Below are positions 1 to 6,695 of a DNA stretch of 10,845 nucleotides, in pieces. The notes below the pieces were generated by a model that saw only the letters and a list, made by a program, of their open reading frames with translations, was not told where the DNA came from and searched no databases. Position numbers and translations under genes: made by a program. The stretch is from CAYVBN01 sp964538565 (GTDB lineage Bacteria; Pseudomonadota; Alphaproteobacteria; Rhizobiales; Xanthobacteraceae): contig CAZIGW010000325.1 of assembly GCA_964538565.1 (NCBI GenBank), positions 1 to 10,845 of the forward strand. The letters are read 5' to 3'. The first letter of the stretch is position 1. The number at the start of each line of letters is the position of its first letter.

Positions 1-167
1 TGCAGGTCAAGCGCGGCACGATCTACGGCTTCCTCGGCCCCAACGGGTCCGGCAAGACGACAACGATCCGCATGCTGTGCGGACTGCTGACCCCCGATTC
101 CGGCCGCGGCACCTGCCTCGGCTTCGACATTCGCACCGAGGCCGAGAAGATCAAGCTGCGCGTCGGC
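1..167 (+). repeat. Direct repeat, copy 1 (ATPase N-terminal segment)
   Basis: This segment matches 318-484 at a constant offset of 317 bases without gaps. I count 8 mismatches in 167 bases, about 95 percent identity. All eight are third-position synonymous changes when read in the ATPase frame. Similarity stops abruptly after GTCGGC at 162-167. The left end is cut by the window, so the repeat may extend further upstream. Confidence 0.95.
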
Positions 168-221
168 CAGCCGGTCAGCGTCTCCTTGCCGGCCGAGGGG
201 GTTGCAAACGAAGCGGCGAAG

Positions 222-228
222 AAGGAGG
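222..228 (+). promoter_or_regulatory. Ribosome binding site for the ABC ATPase
   Basis: AAGGAGG lies seven bases before the ATG at 236. This strong Shine-Dalgarno match decides the start: the same frame is open further upstream (a possible ATG at 77), but that extension would run through the duplicated segment in another reading frame and has no such site. Confidence 0.85.
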
Positions 229-235
229 CGTCGCA

Positions 236-1165
236 ATGAGCGCGCCCGACGTCGCCATCGAGGTCGAAGGCCTCACCAAGTCGTTCGACGGCCGCGTCGT
301 CGTGCGCGATCTCTCGATGCAGGTCAAGCGCGGCACGATCTACGGCTTCCTTGGCCCCAACGGGTCCGGTAAGACGACGACCATCCGCATGCTGTGCGGG
401 CTGCTCACGCCCGATTCCGGCCGCGGCACCTGCCTCGGCTTCGACATCCGCACCGAGGCCGAGAAGATCAAGCTGCGCGTCGGCTACATGACGCAGCGCT
501 TCAGCCTCTATCAGGACCTCTCGGTGCGCGAGAACCTCGAGTTCGTCGCACGCCTTTACGGGCTGCCCGATCCGGCCGGCGCGGCGCGCGCCATGGTCGC
601 CCGGCTCGGGCTCGAAGGCCGCGAGGAGCAACTCGCCGGATCGCTGTCCGGCGGCTGGAAGCAGCGGCTCGCACTCGGCGCCTGCACGCTGCCCAATCCG
701 CAGCTTCTCCTCCTCGACGAGCCGACCGCCGGCGTCGACCCGAAGGCGCGGCGCGAGTTCTGGAGCGAGATCCACGCGCTCGCCGCCGAAGGCCTCACCG
801 TGCTGGTCTCGACCCACTACATGGACGAAGCCGAGCGCTGCCACGAGATCGCCTACATCGCCTACGGGGTGCTGCTCGCGCACGGCACCGTCGCCGACGT
901 GATCGCCGGCTCGCATCTCGTCACCTACACGGTGAGCGGCGAGGATCTCGCACCGCTCGCGCATGAGCTCACGGACCGCCCCGGGATCGACATGGTGGCG
1001 CCGTTCGGCGCGAGCCTGCACGTCTCCGGCCGCGACGCCGCGGCGCTCGACTCCGCGATCGCGCCCTACCGCGCGCGGCCCGATCTCGTGTGGACGCGCT
1101 CGGAGCCCTCGCTCGAGGACGTGTTCATCGATCTCATGGGCAAGGCGCAGGACAATTTCCAATGA
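236..1165 (+). CDS. ABC-2 type transporter ATP-binding protein
   Basis: This 309-residue cytoplasmic ATPase should power an ABC-2 type exporter. Walker A is GPNGSGKT at residues 40-47, the Q-loop glutamine is Q87, the signature LSGGWKQR is at 137-144, Walker B LLLLDEP is at 157-163, and the switch histidine is H194 in STHYMDEAE. All catalytic elements are intact. The signature has Trp where Gln or Met is more usual (LSGGQ/LSGGM), a variation common in this subfamily. Residues about 215-309 form the C-terminal extension typical of CcmA/NodI/YbhF-like ATPases and end with the frequent LEDVFIDL motif. Its stop overlaps the permease start by ATGA, and its own start overlaps the preceding stop in the same way, so all three are probably translated as one operon. 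The substrate is unknown; the YbhF/YhiH-type drug or hydrophobic compound exporters are the closest class I recognise. Confidence 0.95.
   Translation: MSAPDVAIEVEGLTKSFDGRVVVRDLSMQVKRGTIYGFLGPNGSGKTTTIRMLCGLLTPDSGRGTCLGFDIRTEAEKIKLRVGYMTQRFSLYQDLSVRENLEFVARLYGLPDPAGAARAMVARLGLEGREEQLAGSLSGGWKQRLALGACTLPNPQLLLLDEPTAGVDPKARREFWSEIHALAAEGLTVLVSTHYMDEAERCHEIAYIAYGVLLAHGTVADVIAGSHLVTYTVSGEDLAPLAHELTDRPGIDMVAPFGASLHVSGRDAAALDSAIAPYRARPDLVWTRSEPSLEDVFIDLMGKAQDNFQ
318..484 (+). repeat. Direct repeat, copy 2 (inside the intact ATPase gene)
   Basis: This is the functional-context copy of the 167-bp repeat and encodes ATPase residues 28-83, from just before Walker A to just before the Q-loop. It differs from copy 1 at eight synonymous positions. 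Unlike copy 1 it continues directly into the Q-loop and the rest of the ATPase. Confidence 0.95.
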
Positions 1166-2316
1166 GCCTCACGGCCGGCGTGTCCCAGCAGGCGACCTCC
1201 GGCGGCTTTTGGCGTCGGACACGGGCGATGCTGATCAAGGAATTCATCCAGCTTCGCCGCGACCGCCTCTCGTTCGGCATGATCGTCATGATTCCGCTCA
1301 TGCAGCTCATGCTGTTCGGCTACGCCATCAACACCACGCCGCGCGATCTGCCGACTGCAGTGCTGCTGCAGGAATCGAGCGACGTCGGGCGCTCGATTCT
1401 CGCCGCGCTCAAGAACACCAAGTACTTCAAGGTCACGCGCCAGCTCCATAGCGAGGCCGAATTCGACCGGGTGCTCGCCTCCGGGGAGGTGCTGTTCGCG
1501 GTCGAGGTGCCGGCCGGATTCGAGCGGGCGCTGCGACGCGGCGACCGTCCGGCGCTGCTCGTCGCCGCCGACGCGACCGATCCGGTGGCCTCCGGCTCGG
1601 CGCTCGCGACGCTCGGCGGGTTGCTGGAGACGGCGTTGCGCAACGACCACGCCATCCCCGACACGGTCGCACCTCCGTTCGAGATCCGCACCCATGCGCG
1701 CTACAACCCGGCCGCCGCCACCTCGCTCAACATCGTGCCCGGGCTCGTCGGCACCATCCTGACGATGACGATGCTGATCTTCACCGCGCTGTCGGTGACG
1801 CGCGAGATCGAGCGCGGCACGATGGAGAGCCTGCTCGCCATGCCGATCACGCCGGTCGAGATCATGCTCGGCAAGATCGCGCCTTACGTGATCGTTGGCT
1901 TCGTCCAGGCGAGCATGATCGTCGGGGTCGGCATCGGGCTGTTCGGCGTCCCGGTCGAGGGCAATCTCGTGCTGCTCGCCGCATTGAGCACGCTGTTCAT
2001 CACCGCCAACCTGTCGATCGGCTACACCTTCTCGACCGTCGCCCAGAACCAGCTCCAGGCGATGCAGATGTCGATGATGTTCTTCCTCCCCAACATCCTG
2101 CTCTCCGGGTTCCTGTTTCCGTTCGCCGGCATGCCGCAGTGGGCGCAGTGGATCGGCGAAGCCCTGCCGCTCACGCATTACCTGCGGATCGTGCGCGCCA
2201 TCCTGCTGAAGGGCTCGACGCTGCCCGACCTGCGATACGACACGCTCGCGCTCGCCGGCCTGACGCTCGTTGCGATGACCCTGGCGGTAGCGCGCTTCCG
2301 CCGCACGCTCGACTGA
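1162..2316 (+). CDS. ABC-2 type transporter permease (YbhS/YbhR/YhhJ-like)
   Basis: This 384-residue inner-membrane subunit should form the transport path for the ATPase encoded upstream. A cytoplasmic N-terminus with KEFIQLRRDR (residues 26-35) leads into one membrane helix at about 37-57. A mostly soluble domain at about 58-190, probably periplasmic, follows, and then a cluster of five hydrophobic segments from about 192 to the C-terminus. The ABC-2 permease hallmark REIERGTMESL begins at residue 214, followed by MPITPVEIMLGK. Length and layout fit the ABC2_membrane_3 family (YbhS and YbhR are about 370 residues). The ATG sits in the ATGA overlap with the ATPase stop and has no strong Shine-Dalgarno of its own, so translation is probably coupled. 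Only one permease is present, where E. coli ybh has two, so it may work as a homodimer. The substrate cannot be read from the sequence. Confidence 0.93.
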   Translation: MSLTAGVSQQATSGGFWRRTRAMLIKEFIQLRRDRLSFGMIVMIPLMQLMLFGYAINTTPRDLPTAVLLQESSDVGRSILAALKNTKYFKVTRQLHSEAEFDRVLASGEVLFAVEVPAGFERALRRGDRPALLVAADATDPVASGSALATLGGLLETALRNDHAIPDTVAPPFEIRTHARYNPAAATSLNIVPGLVGTILTMTMLIFTALSVTREIERGTMESLLAMPITPVEIMLGKIAPYVIVGFVQASMIVGVGIGLFGVPVEGNLVLLAALSTLFITANLSIGYTFSTVAQNQLQAMQMSMMFFLPNILLSGFLFPFAGMPQWAQWIGEALPLTHYLRIVRAILLKGSTLPDLRYDTLALAGLTLVAMTLAVARFRRTLD

Positions 2317-2494
2317 GGCGGCGGACGAACGCCGGCTGCGACAACTCGTCCGGCACGGACGGGGCCGCGGGCGGGGGGAACTCTTGCGGCTTCAACTCGT
2401 TGAACGAACGGAACCGCTCGTCCGGCGCGGTGTCCGCGCGTGCAGCACAGGGGGTGACCGACGTCGGCCGCAATCCGCCCAAGGATTCCGCCTC
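2317..2494. other. Intergenic region between permease and ctaD, with a short hairpin
   Basis: This 178-base GC-rich spacer should hold the end of the ABC operon and the ctaD promoter. I see one perfect 6-bp stem with a 3-base loop (GCGCGG, TGT, CCGCGC at 2425-2439). It has no following T-run, so it is not a convincing intrinsic terminator. A small palindrome, TCAACTCGTTGA, lies at 2392-2403. I found no convincing -35/-10 pair. AAGGA at 2481-2485, nine bases before the ctaD ATG, is the likely ribosome binding site. Confidence 0.4.
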
Positions 2495-4141
2495 ATGTCT
2501 CCTCCCGTTTCGCTTTTCCCGTCCGTTCCGCATGGCCCCTCGCACGCCGGCCATCCCACCGGCTGGCGGCGTTATGTGTTCGCGACCAATCACAAGGACA
2601 TCGGTACGATGTACCTCGTGTTCGCGCTGATCGCCGGCCTCGTCGGCGGCGCGCTGTCGGTCGTGATGCGCCTGGAGCTGCAGGAGCCGGGGCTGCAGAT
2701 CTTCTCCGGTCCACACTACTACAACGTGTTCGTCACCGCCCACGGCCTCGTCATGATCTTCTTCGTCATCATGCCGGCGCTCATCGGCGGCTTCGGCAAC
2801 TGGATGGTGCCGCTGATGATCGGGGCGCCCGACATGGCGTTCCCGCGCATGAACAACATCTCGTTCTGGCTGCTGCCGGCGTCGTTTTGCCTCATGATGA
2901 TCTCGCTGTTCATGCCCGGCGAGCCGGGGGCGTCGGGCAGCGGCACCGGATGGACGCTCTATCCCCCGCTGTCGACCGTCGGGCACCCGGGCGCGTCGAC
3001 GGATTTCGTCATTCTGTCGCTGCATATCGCCGGCGCGGGCTCGATCCTCGGCGCCATCAACTTCATCACCACGATCTTCAACATGCGGGCGCCCGGCATG
3101 ACGCTGCACCGCATGCCGCTGTTCGTCTGGGCGGAACTGGTGACGGCCTTTCTGCTGCTGCTGGCGCTGCCGGTGCTCGCCGGAACGCTCACCATGCTGC
3201 TGACGGACCGCAACTTCGGCACGACGTTCTTCGAGCCGTCGGGCGGCGGCGATCCGCTGCTGCACCAGCACCTGTTCTGGTTCTTCGGCCATCCGGAGGT
3301 CTACATCATGATCCTCCCGGCGTTCGGCGTCATCAGCCAGGTGGTTGCCACCTTCAGCCGCAAGCCGTTGTTCGGCTATCTCGGCATGGTGTACGCGCTG
3401 GTGGCGATCGGCTTCATCGGCTTCGTCGTGTGGGCGCACCACATGTACACGGTCGGCATGTCGGCCAACGCGCAGGCCTATTTCGCCTCCGCCAGCATGG
3501 TGATCGCCGTACCGACCGGCATCAAGGTGTTCTCCTGGATCGCCACGATGTGGAACGGCTCGGTCGAATTCCCCACGCCGATGCTGTGGGCGGTGGGGTT
3601 CATCTTCGTGTTCGTCATCGGCGGGCTGACCGGCGTCGTGGTCGCCAATCCGGGCGCCGACCGCATCCTGCAGGACACCTATTACATCGTGGCCCACTTC
3701 CACTACGTGCTGTCGCTCGCCGCCGTGTTCGGCATCTTCGCCGCCGCGTACTACTGGTTCCCGAAGATGACGGGCTACACCTACTCGGAGACGCTGGGGA
3801 AGTGGCATTTCTGGTTGTCGTTCGTCGGCGCCAACGTGATCTTCTTCCCGCACCACTTCCTCGGCCTGTCCGGCATGCCGCGGCGCGTCGCCGACTATCC
3901 GGATGCGTTCCGCGACTGGAATTTCATCTCGACCATGGGCGTCTATGTCTTCCTGGCCGGGCTCGTCGTGTTCTTCGTCAATCTCTTCCTCTCGGTGGCG
4001 CGGCGCCAGGCGGCGGGGGCGAACCCATGGGGGCCGGGCGCAACGACGCTCGAATGGACGCTGCCGTCGCCACCGCCTTTCCACCAGTTCGACACCCTGC
4101 CGCGCATCAGGCCGCGCGACCTCGCCCACGCCCGCGGTTGA
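2495..4141 (+). CDS. ctaD: Cytochrome c oxidase subunit I (type A1 heme-copper oxidase)
   Basis: This 548-residue protein is the catalytic membrane subunit of an aa3-type oxidase, reducing O2 to water while pumping protons. The ligands are in place: H83 and H403 for the low-spin heme, H401 for heme a3, and H266, H315 and H316 for CuB, with Y270 positioned for the His-Tyr cross-link. The D-channel is represented by D113, N102 and N120 and ends at E268 in GHPEVY, which marks the A1 class. The K-channel lysine is K344 in PTGIKVFSW. The MPRR pair expected near the heme propionates is present. One departure is Q393 in LQDTYY, where the Mg/Mn-site His of the Paracoccus and bovine enzymes is expected. 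The ATG at 2495 has AAGGA nine bases upstream, and WRRYVFATNHKDIG begins at the usual place. The C-terminus (NPWGPGATTLEWTL, then PPPFHQF) is complete. No subunit II, III or assembly gene lies beside it, so partners must be encoded elsewhere. Confidence 0.97.
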   Translation: MSPPVSLFPSVPHGPSHAGHPTGWRRYVFATNHKDIGTMYLVFALIAGLVGGALSVVMRLELQEPGLQIFSGPHYYNVFVTAHGLVMIFFVIMPALIGGFGNWMVPLMIGAPDMAFPRMNNISFWLLPASFCLMMISLFMPGEPGASGSGTGWTLYPPLSTVGHPGASTDFVILSLHIAGAGSILGAINFITTIFNMRAPGMTLHRMPLFVWAELVTAFLLLLALPVLAGTLTMLLTDRNFGTTFFEPSGGGDPLLHQHLFWFFGHPEVYIMILPAFGVISQVVATFSRKPLFGYLGMVYALVAIGFIGFVVWAHHMYTVGMSANAQAYFASASMVIAVPTGIKVFSWIATMWNGSVEFPTPMLWAVGFIFVFVIGGLTGVVVANPGADRILQDTYYIVAHFHYVLSLAAVFGIFAAAYYWFPKMTGYTYSETLGKWHFWLSFVGANVIFFPHHFLGLSGMPRRVADYPDAFRDWNFISTMGVYVFLAGLVVFFVNLFLSVARRQAAGANPWGPGATTLEWTLPSPPPFHQFDTLPRIRPRDLAHARG

Positions 4142-4176
4142 CGGGGCGGGGAGTTCTCCGTTTGCCATGAATGCAG

Positions 4177-4194
4177 GGCCGCCATTCGGCGGCC
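4177..4194. other. Inverted repeat downstream of ctaD
   Basis: GGCCGCC and GGCGGCC form a perfect 7-bp stem around an ATTC loop, 35 bases after the ctaD stop. It could end or stabilise the ctaD transcript, but only a weak CTTTCGG follows instead of a T-run, so an intrinsic terminator is not well supported. The rest of the 4142-4288 spacer shows nothing else I can name except the ribosome binding site of the next gene. Confidence 0.4.
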
Positions 4195-4288
4195 GGATGG
4201 CTTTCGGCAAAAGGGGCCTGACGCACTAGGCGCGTCGGCCCGGCCGGGGTATATGCCTGCTACGGGCGCCGGCCCTGGAGAGGCATTC

Positions 4289-5509
4289 ATGTCGCAACCG
4301 CACCCCGCGAGCCCCGAAGGACGCCGCGCCATCGGTTTCCTCAACTGGGCGCACGCGCTCGATCACTACGTGATGCTGATCTATCCGACCGTGGTGATCG
4401 GCCTGGAGTCGGTCTACGCCACCTCCTATGCGGAACTGATCGCGCTCTCGACGGCGTCCTTCGTCGCCTTCGGAGTATTCTCCTTGCCGGCCGGCTGGCT
4501 CGCCGATCGCTGGAGCCGGCGCAATATGATGGCCGCCTTCTATCTCGGTTGCGGCGCTTCGCTCGCCGCCGCGGCGATCGCCCCCAACCTCGTCCTGCTC
4601 GCCGCGGCGCTGTTCGCGCTCGGCGTCTTCGCCGCGATCTATCACCCGGTGGGCATGGCGATGCTGATCGAGATCTCGCAGGCGCGCGGACGCACGCTGG
4701 CGTTCAACGGCGTGTGCGGCAATCTCGGCGTCTCGCTCTCGGCCGGCATCACCGCGACGCTGGCCTCGTGGTTCGGCTGGCGCGGCGCCTTCCTGGTGCC
4801 CGCCGCCATCTGCCTCGCCACCGGCGCGGCTTATCTGACGGCCGTCGCAGACGAGAGGCAAAGGGGCGGCGCGCGCAAGTCGGTGGCGGACGTGGTGCTC
4901 TCGCCCCGCGCGGCGGCGACGTTCTTCGGCCTCTACATCGTCATTTCCATCACGGGCGGGCTCACCTTCAACACGCTGCTGATCGCGCTGCCGAAGATCG
5001 TCGACGAGCGGCTCGGAACCGACGTTCCGCTGATCGCGGTGGGCGGGGTCGCGACCGCGGTCTTCCTGTGTGGGGCGCTGGCGCAGATCGCGGTCGGGCG
5101 GCTGGTTGAGCGCTTCACCCCGCACCTGATGTTCGCCGCGGTGATCGCGCTGCAGTTCGCCGGGACACTGTGGGCGGCGAACGCCGTCGGGATGTCGCTG
5201 ATCGCCGCGCTCGCCGTCACGATGGCGGCCGTCTACGGGCAGGTCACGCTCGGCGACCTGGTCATCGCCCGCTATACGGCCGACGCGTGGCGCGGACGGG
5301 TCTATGCGGTGCGCTACTTTCTCGCCTTCGTCTCGTCCGGCGTCTCGGTTTCGGCGATCGCGTTCTTGTACGCGCGCGGCGGCTTCGATCTGGTGCTGGC
5401 GGTGATCGCCGGCATCGGGGCCATCCTGCTCGCCGCCGTCTTCGCTTTCGTGGCGCTGATCTCGAGCGTCGAGCGGGCGCGCGTGCGCGCCGTGGCGCCG
5501 GCGGAATAG
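4289..5509 (+). CDS. Major facilitator superfamily transporter, Fsr-like
   Basis: This 406-residue inner-membrane secondary transporter has the alternating hydrophobic segments of a 12-helix MFS protein. Helix 1 carries NWAHALDHYVMLIYP (about residues 19-33), whose H, D and Y pattern, together with AIYHPVGMAML in a later helix, resembles the fosmidomycin-resistance (Fsr) branch. MFS motif A appears as GWLADRWSRR at 69-78 after helix 2. A charged, less hydrophobic loop around residues 190-205 (DERQRGGARKS) probably separates the two six-helix halves. I chose the ATG at 4289 because GGAGAGG lies five bases upstream. An ATG at 4253 would add 12 residues (PATGAGPG-type) with no clear ribosome site. 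Drug or small-molecule efflux is the likely role, but the substrate is unknown. The gap of 52 bases to the glycosyltransferase gene allows co-transcription without proving it. Confidence 0.88.
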   Translation: MSQPHPASPEGRRAIGFLNWAHALDHYVMLIYPTVVIGLESVYATSYAELIALSTASFVAFGVFSLPAGWLADRWSRRNMMAAFYLGCGASLAAAAIAPNLVLLAAALFALGVFAAIYHPVGMAMLIEISQARGRTLAFNGVCGNLGVSLSAGITATLASWFGWRGAFLVPAAICLATGAAYLTAVADERQRGGARKSVADVVLSPRAAATFFGLYIVISITGGLTFNTLLIALPKIVDERLGTDVPLIAVGGVATAVFLCGALAQIAVGRLVERFTPHLMFAAVIALQFAGTLWAANAVGMSLIAALAVTMAAVYGQVTLGDLVIARYTADAWRGRVYAVRYFLAFVSSGVSVSAIAFLYARGGFDLVLAVIAGIGAILLAAVFAFVALISSVERARVRAVAPAE

Positions 5510-5561
5510 GCCAACCGCCGCGCTTGGTATCGGGGCGGGTTGCGGGTAAAAGGCGGACGAC

Positions 5562-6695
5562 ATGGATCAAGCCGCCGTCGCCAAGCCGCCATCCCCGCAG
5601 GTCGCCGCGCCGGGGCCGCAGCTCTCGGTCGTGGTGCCGACCTTCAACGAGCGCGACAACGTCGAAATCCTGACGCAGAAGCTCGCGGCGGCCCTTGCGG
5701 ACATCTCCTGGGAGGTGATCTTCGTCGACGACGATTCCCCCGACCGCACCTGGGAGGCCGTTCGCGCGCTGGCGGCAAATGACGCGCGCGTGCGCTGCGT
5801 CCGCCGTCTCGGCCGGCGCGGACTTGCGGGGGCGTGCATCGAGGGCATCCTGGCTTCGAGCGCACCCTGCGTCGCCGTCATGGACGCCGACCTGCAGCAC
5901 GACGAGGCGCTGCTTCCGCGCATGTTCGAGGCGCTGCGTGGCGACCGCGCCGACCTCGTGGTCGGCAGCCGGTACGTCTCGGGCGGCGCTGCGGCGAGCT
6001 TCAGCGGCGGACGGCTGGCGGCGAGCCGCTTCTCGAACCTGATCGCGCGTCTGTTGCTGCGGGTCGATCTCGCCGATCCGATGAGCGGCTTCTTCATGAT
6101 GCGCCGCGACCGGTTCGAGGGGCTCGCACATTCGCTCTCGGTGCACGGCTTCAAGATCCTGCTCGACATCGCGGCGAGCGCGCGCGGCAAGCTGCGCGTT
6201 CTCGAACTTCCGTACGAATTCCGCGGCCGCGTGCACGGCGAGAGCAAGCTCGATTCCCTCGTCGCGCTCGACTTTCTCGGGCTGGTGCTCGCCAAGCTCA
6301 CGGGCGATGCCGTGTCGCTGCGCTTCATCCTGTTCGCGCTCGTCGGCGCCATTGGCTTCGCCGTCCATCTGGCGACGCTTTATCTCGCCATCCATGAGCT
6401 TGCGCTGCCGTTCGCGCACGCACAGACGCTTGCCGCCGTCGTCGCCATGACGAGCAACTTTCTGCTCAACAATCTTCTGACCTATCGCGACCAGCGGCTC
6501 AGGGGCATTGCCTTCCTGCGCGGTCTCCTGGTGTTCTATGGCGTCTGCGGCGTCGGCCTCGTGGCCAACGTGGGCGTCGCCTTCTCGGTCTACGGCCAGC
6601 GGCCGATCTGGTGGCTCGCCGGCGTCGCCGGCGCGCTCATCGGCGTCGTCTGGAACTACGCCATGTCGAGCCTGTTCGTCTGGCGCCGGCGATGA
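5562..6695 (+). CDS. Polyprenyl-phosphate glycosyltransferase (GT2) fused to a GtrA-like membrane domain
   Basis: This 377-residue protein joins two functions. Residues about 20-245 are a GT2 dolichol-phosphate-mannose-synthase-type catalytic domain: LSVVVPTFNERDN at 21-33, the nucleotide-sugar aspartates in FVDDDSPDRTWE (54-65), the DXD motif MDADLQHDE (107-115), and the VVGSRYV and SGFFMMRRD stretches typical of DPM1/ArnC-like enzymes. Residues 246-377 have four hydrophobic helices (about 253-275, 285-305, 317-339, 349-373) with SNFLLNNLLTYRD and WNYAMSSLFVW, matching GtrA, a family proposed to flip polyprenyl-linked sugars. I infer that it makes a polyprenyl-phosphate sugar on the cytoplasmic face and helps move it across the membrane. 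The stop overlaps the next gene's ATG by ATGA, tying it to the membrane glycosyltransferase that could use this donor. The sugar is unknown; mannose and galacturonate are the obvious candidates in Rhizobiales. The ribosome site (AAAAGG before the ATG) is modest. Confidence 0.92.
   Translation: MDQAAVAKPPSPQVAAPGPQLSVVVPTFNERDNVEILTQKLAAALADISWEVIFVDDDSPDRTWEAVRALAANDARVRCVRRLGRRGLAGACIEGILASSAPCVAVMDADLQHDEALLPRMFEALRGDRADLVVGSRYVSGGAAASFSGGRLAASRFSNLIARLLLRVDLADPMSGFFMMRRDRFEGLAHSLSVHGFKILLDIAASARGKLRVLELPYEFRGRVHGESKLDSLVALDFLGLVLAKLTGDAVSLRFILFALVGAIGFAVHLATLYLAIHELALPFAHAQTLAAVVAMTSNFLLNNLLTYRDQRLRGIAFLRGLLVFYGVCGVGLVANVGVAFSVYGQRPIWWLAGVAGALIGVVWNYAMSSLFVWRRR

Larger units (their letters stand above)
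1..239 (+). pseudogene. Chimeric partial ORF: ABC ATPase Walker A fragment joined to a non-ATPase tail
   Basis: The frame is open from the left edge (codons starting at 3) to a TGA at 237-239. Its first 55 codons are identical in protein to residues 29-83 of the ATPase encoded just downstream, including Walker A (GPNGSGKT). At base 168 it leaves ATPase sequence, before the Q-loop, and continues with 23 codons beginning QPVSVSLP and ending KKEASQ. The signature motif, Walker B and H-loop are all absent, so this product could not be a working ATPase. The tail resembles the end of a HlyD/YbhG-type membrane fusion protein, where a late beta strand of the form LxxGQPVxV is common; that gene usually precedes the ATPase in such operons. 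The TGA overlaps the next gene's ATG (ATGA), as expected for the true upstream operon partner. I infer that a membrane fusion gene's 3' end is real here and that an ATPase segment was joined to it by recombination or misassembly. A genuine short gene cannot be excluded because the 5' end lies outside the window. Confidence 0.6.

Noticed and set aside
2425..2439. Hairpin after the permease gene as an intrinsic terminator
   Set aside because: The stem is only 6 bp, lies more than 100 bases past the stop, and has no T-run on either side.
2171..4210. Long open frame on the minus strand opposite the permease end and ctaD
   Set aside because: The translation is rich in R, H, E, D and G and has no recognisable domain. 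It mirrors the third-position GC bias of the plus-strand genes, and ctaD is unmistakable.
4226..5563. Long open frame on the minus strand opposite the MFS gene
   Set aside because: It has low-complexity charged composition and no motif, and lies across a well-supported membrane transporter; it is a GC-bias shadow.
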